From Myxococcales bacterium (GTDB taxonomy: Bacteria > Myxococcota > Polyangia > Fen-1088): DNA of 7,087 nt. Position numbers and translations under genes: made by a program. Under the pieces are notes generated by a model that had not been told where the DNA came from, made no database searches, and worked only from the letters and a program-made list of their open reading frames with translations. The DNA lies in contig PMLH01000340.1 in NCBI GenBank assembly GCA_003159055.1, positions 1 to 7,087 of the forward strand. Reading direction: 5' to 3'. This document shows positions 1 to 5,117 of the stretch, one piece after another (the stretch's first letter is position 1; each line of letters opens with the position of its first letter).

Positions 1-36
1 TTGTGCAGGTTGTGCAGGTTGTGCGTGTTGCGCAGG
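1..36. repeat. 9-bp tandem repeat encoding Pro-Ala-Gln linker
   Basis: Two perfect copies of TTGTGCAGG (1-9, 10-18) are followed by two diverged copies (19-27, 28-36). They lie in frame within the partial minus-strand gene and encode repeated Gln-Pro-Ala, so copy-number change would lengthen or shorten a flexible linker without shifting frame. The array may continue beyond the left edge. Confidence 0.75.
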
Positions 37-204
37 CGTTGCAATCGAATTTTGTAGGCGCTCCCAGCCGGCGTCGAGCTGTTCGTCGTCCATGATGCCG
101 AGGTCACGCTGGGCCCGGTCCACGAAGGCCTCCAGAAGATGTTGATCTGGAGACCCTGACAGGTATTCCATGCCTTCCCGCGACCCGTCGCCTGGCCGGC
201 TCAT
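1..204 (-). CDS. Probable anti-sigma factor (FecR-like?), N-terminal fragment
   Basis: Partial gene: only the first 68 codons are inside the window and the rest lies beyond the left edge. It begins MSRPGDGSREGM, is rich in acidic residues, contains the segment DDEQLDAGWERLQ (about residues 39-51), and then runs into a Gln-Pro-Ala repeat (residues about 57-68). No membrane helix or zinc-binding motif is visible in this part. Its ATG overlaps the TGA of the upstream ECF sigma gene (ATGA), and a strong Shine-Dalgarno GGAGGG sits six bases before the ATG, so the two genes are almost certainly translationally coupled. That arrangement is typical of an ECF sigma factor followed by its anti-sigma factor. 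The anti-sigma call is an inference from position, because the diagnostic membrane or FecR domain would lie outside the window. It could instead be an unrelated regulator of the sigma factor. Confidence 0.5.
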   Translation of the reverse strand, partial: MSRPGDGSREGMEYLSGSPDQHLLEAFVDRAQRDLGIMDDEQLDAGWERLQNSIATPAQHAQPAQPAQ

Positions 205-896
205 GGCTTGCCCTCCACGTGGTTTTTCGTGGAACCGACAGTCAGCGCGGCGCGCAGTCGACCGTCGCGATTGATGGCCCGCGAAATGAACTGATTGGCC
301 TTGTCGAGATCCCGCTTCACGGTCGCGAGTGAAAGACCGAGCTCCGAGGCAATCTCGGTCAACGCGACACCGTCGAATCGTCGCAACACGAACACGGCGC
401 GGACGCGATCGTTCATCTGGTCAAGGATGGCTTGGATGCGGCCGAGCAACTCGCGCGATTCGAAGTCAACGTGCGGCGTCCATCGCTCTGCGGCCGGCGT
501 GACGAACAGTGCGGCCAGTCGCGAACGTACGCGCCGTCGCCGCAGTTCCTCGCTCATCACGCGGACCGCAAACGAATAGACAAAGCTGCGCAGAGCAGAC
601 GGATTCTCCAGCGTCCCCAGCCGTCCGAAGACGCGCAGGAAGACCTCCTGCAACAGATCCTCGGGATCGTGGCGCCCGCCCAAGCTTCGACGGAAGAGCG
701 CGTAGACCATGGGCGCAAACCGATACCAAATCTGACGATGCGCCCACTCCTGCCCGAGCATGCCGGCTCGCGCCAGCGCCGCGTCATCGACGTCATGGAC
801 CGCGCGGCCCGCTGGGTGGACAACATCGTCGGTCTGCGATCTTGCAGCAGGTGACGGGGTGTCGTTGCTGCGTGGAACGGTCGAGCGCTCAGCCAC
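201..896 (-). CDS. ECF-family RNA polymerase sigma factor
   Basis: Extracytoplasmic-function sigma factor, a cytoplasmic promoter-specificity subunit of RNA polymerase. From a GTG start at 896 the product is 231 residues. Region 2 is at about residues 56-125: it contains APMVYALFRRSLG, the core-binding segment DPEDLLQEVFLRVFGRL and the basic end RRRRVRSR. Region 4 is at about 157-207: it contains DRVRAVFVLRRFDGVALTEI and the helix-turn-helix ASELGLSLATVKRDLDKA. No region 3 is present, as expected for ECF factors. The start is uncertain. The frame is open back to an ATG at 1025, but the residues upstream of 896 look non-coding, and a candidate -10 box lies just before the GTG. An ATG at 761 would give 186 residues and still keep both regions. 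The gene overlaps the downstream probable anti-sigma gene by four bases. It follows feoB on the same strand after a 298-base gap, which suggests its own promoter. An iron-related role is only a guess from this position. Confidence 0.88.
   Translation of the reverse strand: MAERSTVPRSNDTPSPAARSQTDDVVHPAGRAVHDVDDAALARAGMLGQEWAHRQIWYRFAPMVYALFRRSLGGRHDPEDLLQEVFLRVFGRLGTLENPSALRSFVYSFAVRVMSEELRRRRVRSRLAALFVTPAAERWTPHVDFESRELLGRIQAILDQMNDRVRAVFVLRRFDGVALTEIASELGLSLATVKRDLDKANQFISRAINRDGRLRAALTVGSTKNHVEGKP
211..216 (-). promoter_or_regulatory. Strong ribosome binding site for probable anti-sigma gene
   Basis: GGAGGG on the minus strand, six bases before the ATG at 204, lies inside the last codons of the sigma gene. 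It supports the chosen start of the downstream gene and translation by re-initiation after the sigma stop codon. Confidence 0.7.
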
Positions 897-903
897 AAGC
901 TTG

Positions 904-932
904 ATTGTACCCAAACGGGCATTGGATGTCCC
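904..932 (-). promoter_or_regulatory. Candidate sigma-70-type promoter for the ECF sigma gene
   Basis: Minus strand: GGGACA at 932-927 (four of six matches to TTGACA), a 17-base spacer, then TACAAT at 909-904 (five of six matches to TATAAT). Transcription would begin near 897, essentially at the GTG at 896. This implies either a leaderless mRNA or a translation start further downstream, such as the ATG at 761. It is based on consensus matching by eye only. Confidence 0.4.
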
Positions 933-1125
933 ACGCCGCGGGCAAGCAGAAGCGGCCCGGTCGGGAAGACCGTATTCGCACGGGATCGCCGTGTCGCACT
1001 CGGTGGCTCGGACTTGCTGCAACATGAAGGGGTGTCACCGGGGCAGTGCGCTGACGAGGTCGAACAGCTCAAACGCGCCGAAGGCCGCGTCAACGCGCCG
1101 GGCTCCGCCCCCGCCAAGGCAGTCA

Positions 1126-1182
1126 GCCGGAACCGAATCCGGATCCGTGGCCGGAACCGGATCCGGCCGCCGGCTACCGGTT
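1126..1182. repeat. GC-rich imperfect repeat with hairpin potential downstream of feoB
   Basis: GCCGGAACCG occurs at 1126-1135 and again at 1150-1159, and the palindrome CGGATCCG occurs at 1140-1147 and 1158-1165. The whole stretch reads as variants of a CCGGAT/CCGGAA hexamer. Its left-hand end in minus-strand order folds as a hairpin: AACCGG (1155-1160) pairs with CCGGTT (1177-1182), and inside that CCGG (1163-1166) pairs with CCGG (1170-1173) across a three-base loop. It begins 13 bases after the feoB stop, so it could end or stabilise the feoAB transcript. There is no T-run after it, so it is not a standard intrinsic terminator. Confidence 0.55.
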
Positions 1183-1194
1183 TCGACAGCCCGG

Positions 1195-3336
1195 CTATCC
1201 TACCAGGGCGCGACCGATTTGGTACACCCCAAAGCTGACCAGCCAGGCCATGGTTGCGGTGTAGCCGAACAGAAATGCAGGCCAGCGCAGACCGCCGGTT
1301 TCGCGGCGAACGGCCGCCAGGGTGCCGCTGCACTGACAGGCGAGGGCGAAGAAGAGGAGCAGCGACAGTCCGACCAGCGGCGTGTAGAGAGGGGTGCCGT
1401 CAGGCCGTTTTTCCTTCCGCAGCTTTTCCCGAAGGGTGGCGTGTTCGCCGGCACGGTCGGGACCGAGACCGTAGACGACGGCCATGGTGGCAACGAAGAC
1501 CTCACGAGCGGCGAAGGATCCGATGAGCCCGATGCCGATCTTCCAATCGAAGCCGAGCGGCGCAATGGCCGGCTCCAGCGTCCGGCCTAGCTTGCCGGCG
1601 AAGCTTTGTTGCAGACGCTCGGATTCCCTTTCGGCTTCCAGTTGGGGGCGTTCGGATGGCGTCGCTGCGACGATGGCTTGGTCCCAATGGCGAGAAGGAT
1701 GCTGGGGCGCCCGCGGGAAATCGAGCAAGGCCCACAGCACGACCGAGCACAAGACGATCAGAGGCCCGGCGTCTTGCAGAAAACGTAGGGCTCGGTCCTT
1801 GACCATCAGCAGGACGTTGCGGACGTGCGGGCGACGGTAGGGCGGCAGCTCGACGACGAACGGCAACCGCCGCGCGCGTAGCGGCGGTAAAAGATGCGAA
1901 AGCACCCAAGCCGCGCCCAGCGCCGACAGCATGCCGAAAGCGTACATCGAAACCATCAGCAGTCCGCGCGTGGGCAGAAAGCCGAAGATGGTGCTGGCCG
2001 GAAACAGCGACACCACAATCAAGGTGTAGACCGGCAAGCGCGCCGAGCAGGTCACCAGTGGAATGACCAACATGGCCAGCAGCCGGTCGCGCCTGCGTTC
2101 CATGGTCCGGGTCGCCATGATGGCGGGGACCGCGCAAGCAAAACCAGACAGAAGCGGTATGAAAGCCCGGCCGTGCATGTTCATCGCGCGCATCGGTCGG
2201 TCCATGATGTAGGCGACGCGTGCCAGGTACCCCGAATCCTCCAGCACGCCGAGAAAGGCAAACAGCAACAAGATCTGCGGCACAAAGGCCAGCACCGCAC
2301 CGAAACCGCCGAGTAGACCGTCGGTCAAGAAGTGCGCGAAGATGCCGTCGGGCAGCACGCGCTTCAGCCAGCCGCACAGCGCCGCGAAGCCCTGGTCGAT
2401 TCCGCGAATCATCGGATCGGCGCCGACGAAGAGTGCCTCGAAAAGGCCCATCATCATGACGACGAAGATGAGAAAGCCGAAGGTCGGATGGATGAGGATG
2501 CGGTCCACCTTCTCGGAGCGCTTGCGGTTGGGTGCATGCAGCACGAGCGGGGCGACTGCGCCGTCGAGCCACAGGTAGCGCGCCGAAATCGCTTCACTAT
2601 CCACCCGCTTGCGCTCGTCGGGCAGAAGCTGCGCGGCCTTGCGCAGGTCGGGCGGAATTCCTCGCAGCTCGTCGCCATCCTCCACGCTCATCAGCGCCCA
2701 AAGCGCCATCGCACTCGTCGCCGGCCAATCCGATGGCAAGGCGGGAGAGACCGCGGCAAGCCGCTCGCGCAGCCACGGCGATGGTTGCCATCGCCAGCAG
2801 GGCGAAGCGTCCGCGGACGCAAGCCTTCGGTCCAGGGCCGCGCGGATCGCCTCCACGCCGCGGCCTTGGGAAGCCACCACCGGAATAACCTCGCACCCGA
2901 GGCGCTCGGCCAGCTCGGTGGAATCCGGGGCCGCGTTTCCTGCCTCGTCCATCATGGTCATCGCGACCACCACGGGCAGACCGAATTCCATGGCCTGGAG
3001 CACAAGGTACAGGCCGCGCACGGCTTGCGCAGCGGCGATGCAGACCACCACGGCGTCCGGGCGCGGCTGCCCGTCGAGGCCCAGCATGGCATCGATCGCA
3101 ATTTGTTCCTCGGCGGTGCGCGCGACCAGCGAGTAGGTGCCCGGAATGTCGAGCACGTCGACGTCGCCGGCCACGTGCAAGCTGGCGTCGCCGATGCGCC
3201 GGTCGACGGTGACGCCCGGATAGTTGCCCACCCGCGCCCGGCTGCCGGTCAGGACATTGAAGAGCGTGGTCTTGCCGGTGTTGGGATTGCCGGCGATGGC
3301 AACCAGCTTCCGCGCCACCGGAAGGTCAGCGTTCAT
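1195..3336 (-). CDS. feoB: Ferrous iron transport protein B (FeoB)
   Basis: Inner-membrane Fe(II) transporter with an N-terminal GTPase domain, 713 residues, a usual length for FeoB. G-protein motifs: G1 GNPNTGKTT (16-24), G2 Thr43 in YPGVTVD, G3 DIPG (63-66), G4 as TMMD (127-130) where NxxD is expected, and G5 VVASQG (153-158). A helical spacer domain follows to about 270, then the membrane domain. That domain carries the conserved LEDSGYLARVAYIMDR (365-380), a first gate repeat with GFACAVPAIMATRT (398-411) and TCSARLPVY (429-437), and a second with SFAAREVFVATM (607-618) and ACQCSGTLAAVRRETG (666-681). The FACAVPA and CQC forms in place of the enterobacterial GCNVP-type gate indicate a FeoB subclade. 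The ATG overlaps the feoA TGA (ATGA), giving translational coupling. All gate and most GTPase motifs are intact, so the gene looks functional. Confidence 0.97.
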   Translation of the reverse strand: MNADLPVARKLVAIAGNPNTGKTTLFNVLTGSRARVGNYPGVTVDRRIGDASLHVAGDVDVLDIPGTYSLVARTAEEQIAIDAMLGLDGQPRPDAVVVCIAAAQAVRGLYLVLQAMEFGLPVVVAMTMMDEAGNAAPDSTELAERLGCEVIPVVASQGRGVEAIRAALDRRLASADASPCWRWQPSPWLRERLAAVSPALPSDWPATSAMALWALMSVEDGDELRGIPPDLRKAAQLLPDERKRVDSEAISARYLWLDGAVAPLVLHAPNRKRSEKVDRILIHPTFGFLIFVVMMMGLFEALFVGADPMIRGIDQGFAALCGWLKRVLPDGIFAHFLTDGLLGGFGAVLAFVPQILLLFAFLGVLEDSGYLARVAYIMDRPMRAMNMHGRAFIPLLSGFACAVPAIMATRTMERRRDRLLAMLVIPLVTCSARLPVYTLIVVSLFPASTIFGFLPTRGLLMVSMYAFGMLSALGAAWVLSHLLPPLRARRLPFVVELPPYRRPHVRNVLLMVKDRALRFLQDAGPLIVLCSVVLWALLDFPRAPQHPSRHWDQAIVAATPSERPQLEAERESERLQQSFAGKLGRTLEPAIAPLGFDWKIGIGLIGSFAAREVFVATMAVVYGLGPDRAGEHATLREKLRKEKRPDGTPLYTPLVGLSLLLFFALACQCSGTLAAVRRETGGLRWPAFLFGYTATMAWLVSFGVYQIGRALVG

Positions 3337-3554
3337 ACCCGCACGTGCACATGCGACGCTTCCGCGCGGCGTAGCGACATGCGGCTGGCTCGTAGCTCGA
3401 TGGTGATGGGGTCGCCGAGTGGCGCGGTCGCGACCACGCGCACCGAAGTGCCGGGGACCAGCCCCATCTCCATGATGCGCCGACGGAAGCCACGATCGCC
3501 TTCCACCGATTGCACGACAACGGTTTTCCTGAGGGGTACTTCTGGGAGTGACAC
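3333..3554 (-). CDS. feoA: Ferrous iron transport protein A (FeoA)
   Basis: Small cytoplasmic SH3-like protein of 73 residues that associates with FeoB and is needed for Fe(II) uptake. The family signature is clear: a basic turn RRRIMEMGLVPGTSVRV (24-40), then APLGDPITIEL (44-54), then RMSLRRAEASHVHV (58-71). The length matches stand-alone FeoA. The start is GTG at 3554, chosen because it gives a full-length domain. No strong ribosome binding site precedes it. Its stop overlaps the feoB start, so the two form an operon. No FeoC-like gene follows feoB. Upstream lies an 89-base gap and then the histidine kinase gene on the same strand, so co-transcription with the kinase is possible. I found no convincing Fur box in the gap. 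Confidence 0.95.
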   Translation of the reverse strand: MSLPEVPLRKTVVVQSVEGDRGFRRRIMEMGLVPGTSVRVVATAPLGDPITIELRASRMSLRRAEASHVHVRV

Positions 3555-3583
3555 GCTTGGATCGATTCTTAGCGGATACAGCT

Positions 3584-3602
3584 CGGGAGATCTAGCCTCC
3601 CG
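3584..3602. repeat. Inverted repeat between histidine kinase gene and feoA
   Basis: CGGGAG and CTCCCG form a perfect six-base inverted repeat around a seven-base centre. It sits in the 89-base gap after the kinase stop and about 30 bases before the feoA GTG. No T-run follows on the minus strand, so a regulator binding site or an mRNA hairpin at the start of feoAB is as likely as a terminator. It does not resemble the Fur consensus. Confidence 0.4.
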
Positions 3603-3643
3603 CTTGAATCAATCTGCTACTTGCTCGGTTTGGGACCACTGGG

Positions 3644-4966
3644 CTACACCGGCGATGGCAGCCTTATCACGAAGGAGGTCGGCCAGCCGTCGATGTCTTC
3701 CAGTGCAATGGTTCCTTGATGAGAGGAAGCAAACAGTTTGCAGAAGTACAGGCCCATCCCCCATGAGGACATCCGACGCGCATCGGCTTGGACAATCGGA
3801 AACTTGTCGAAGGCATGCTCGCGTTCTGCCGGCGGAATCGTAGGGGCAGTTGCGTGCACCGAGATCCGAGTCTCAGTCGCGGTTGCGGTGGCGGACAAGA
3901 GCATACGACCGCCTTCAGGCGTGTGGCGTAGGCTGTAGGTCAGCAGCACGTCGAGGGCGCGCGGCAAGAGGCGAAGATCGACCGCGGCTTTGACGTCTTG
4001 CCGGGCGTCGAAGTCGATCGTGACGTTGCGCCCGCGAGCGCGTGGCGTGGCATCGCGCACGCTGCTTTCGATGATGGGTCTTAGGGGCACAATGTCTAGG
4101 CGAAGCGTGAGGCGGCCGCTTTCGAGTTTGCTGGTGTCGAGGATCTGCGAGATCATGCCGCTCAAGCTGCCAAGCGTGCTAAGGCCATCGTCGGCGGCCT
4201 CCAGCAAGGCTGCCTGGCTGGGGTGTTTCTTCAGCTCGAGCGCGATGTATTCGAGTGAAAGCAGTGCCGCACCCACTGGACTGCGCATGTCGTGCACGAT
4301 CAGCTCGAGCAAGGAGTCCTTCTCGCGCTGAAGCTGCTCCAGCTGGCGGTTTTTACCGCGAATTCTTGCGAGCGTGTCGAGCGCAGCGGACGTCTCGTAG
4401 GACTGCCGCAGCCCCTGGGCCGTCTTGCGCCGAACCGCGCTGGTCGCTGCGGCGACGAAGGCGAGAGCCAAGGCCGAGACCAGCATCGGCCACACGCTGT
4501 CACCCGCCAGACGCAGGAGAACAGCCTCGACCACGATGGCCAGCCCGGTTACGGCCCCGGCCAGCCACGGCGGCAGGGAAAGCCCAGCCAGCGCAACGAT
4601 GAGGGTGTACACCGCCAAACTGACCACCGCCCAGGAAGCAGCGAAGGGCGCGTCGAAGAGCAGGGCGCCGCGCAAGACGATGAAGGCAAGCGCGATGTCG
4701 AGGAACGGCATCGCCCAGGAAAGCCGGCGCACGACGGCGCTTTGGGCACAGGTGAAGGCTGTGCTCGCCAGGGCGACGTACACGAAGAGTGGCAGGGTGA
4801 GTACCCCCATGCTCATCTGTTTGGTCGTGGTCCAGGCGATTCCGATGATGAGGAAGCCCACGCCCGCCGCCAGACTTACCGTGGCAGTGACGGCCAGCGC
4901 ACGACGTCGGTTCTCGGCCAGCAGTCGTGCGGCAGCTTGGTCATCGAGAACTTCGACCTTTTGCAT
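3644..4966 (-). CDS. Membrane sensor histidine kinase with degenerate ATP-binding domain
   Basis: From the ATG at 4966 the product is 440 residues (MQKVEVLDDQ...). The frame is open upstream to an ATG at 5074, but that extension looks non-coding. Five or six hydrophobic segments span about residues 25-177, with almost no periplasmic loop, so the sensor is buried in the membrane. A coiled-coil linker (about 185-220, ending NRQLEQLQREKDSLLELI) leads into a HisKA-type dimerisation domain with the phospho-acceptor in HDMRSP (His225). A HATPase-like domain follows (about 290-438) but is eroded. The N-box reads VLLTYSLRHTPEGG, with both Asn positions replaced. The D-box reads VHATAPTIPPAE, with Asp and both Gly replaced. 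Only part of the G2 box remains (SSWGMGLYFCK). The fold seems kept (FDKF, terminal STSFVIRLP-like strand), so this may be a phosphatase, a pseudokinase or an unusual kinase. It is divergent from the receiver-STAS gene, its likely partner. Confidence 0.88.
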   Translation of the reverse strand: MQKVEVLDDQAAARLLAENRRRALAVTATVSLAAGVGFLIIGIAWTTTKQMSMGVLTLPLFVYVALASTAFTCAQSAVVRRLSWAMPFLDIALAFIVLRGALLFDAPFAASWAVVSLAVYTLIVALAGLSLPPWLAGAVTGLAIVVEAVLLRLAGDSVWPMLVSALALAFVAAATSAVRRKTAQGLRQSYETSAALDTLARIRGKNRQLEQLQREKDSLLELIVHDMRSPVGAALLSLEYIALELKKHPSQAALLEAADDGLSTLGSLSGMISQILDTSKLESGRLTLRLDIVPLRPIIESSVRDATPRARGRNVTIDFDARQDVKAAVDLRLLPRALDVLLTYSLRHTPEGGRMLLSATATATETRISVHATAPTIPPAEREHAFDKFPIVQADARRMSSWGMGLYFCKLFASSHQGTIALEDIDGWPTSFVIRLPSPV

Positions 4967-5117
4967 GGCGAGATAGTCGCCTCGTCTAGAGCAATCGGCC
5001 AAAAATTCCTTGGCTTGAGCCAACCTTGGGCGAGAACGGGTGGTCCCCTCTGGGCGGCAATGGCCTTGACTCAAGATTCTGGAACAACCGCCGATGTTTG
5101 CCCTTGGGAGAGCGAAA
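4967..5117. promoter_or_regulatory. Divergent control region between kinase and receiver-STAS genes
   Basis: This 151-base gap separates two divergent genes and must hold promoters for both. TTGGCT-TG-AGCCAA is a perfect palindrome at 5010-5023. An overlapping inverted repeat uses GCCAA at 4998-5002 with TTGGC at 5010-5014. A second palindrome, CTTGA-C-TCAAG, lies at 5065-5075. A -35-like TTGACT (5066-5071) points towards the plus-strand gene, but I find no fitting -10 box 16-18 bases on. No clear sigma-54 site was seen. The palindromes are operator candidates only. Confidence 0.45.
5106..5111 (+). promoter_or_regulatory. Ribosome binding site deciding the start of the receiver-STAS gene
   Basis: GGGAGA lies six bases before the ATG at 5118. 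It favours that start over the in-frame ATG at 5094, whose extra eight residues (MFALGRAK) include the ribosome binding site itself and precede the first strand of the receiver domain. Confidence 0.7.

Larger units (their letters stand above)
897..1194. other. Non-coding gap between feoB and the ECF sigma gene
   Basis: This 298-base stretch separates the feoB stop from the proposed sigma start. Frames on both strands run open through it, but their translations are low-complexity (Arg/Ile, Ser/Pro) with no recognisable domain, so I call no gene. Next to feoB it holds a short hexamer-like repeat and hairpin, and next to the sigma gene a candidate promoter. I see nothing recognisable in 933-1125. 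Confidence 0.6.

Noticed and set aside
1..36. CRISPR-like repeats at the left edge
   Set aside because: The units are 9 bases, contiguous, without spacers and in frame in a coding region, so this is a coding tandem repeat.
897..1025. N-terminal extension of the sigma factor to the ATG at 1025
   Set aside because: The 43 extra residues are Cys/Arg/Pro-rich and unlike an ECF N-terminus, and the candidate promoter lies inside this stretch.
1155..1182. Intrinsic terminator for feoAB
   Set aside because: The hairpin is present but no T-run follows on the minus strand, so I list it as a repeat with hairpin potential only.
760..1590. Plus-strand open frame across the feoB-sigma gap
   Set aside because: It overlaps the sigma gene and feoB on the opposite strand and encodes compositionally biased sequence without a domain, so it is no basis for a gene in the gap.
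2332..3843. Long plus-strand open frame (503 codons) opposite feoB and feoA
   Set aside because: It is antisense to two certain genes, its translation is low-complexity and Arg/His-rich, and no domain is recognisable. Long antisense frames are expected in GC-rich coding DNA.
5066..5097. Sigma-70 promoter starting with TTGACT upstream of the receiver-STAS gene
   Set aside because: No acceptable -10 hexamer is found 16-18 bases downstream, so it is mentioned only as a -35-like element.
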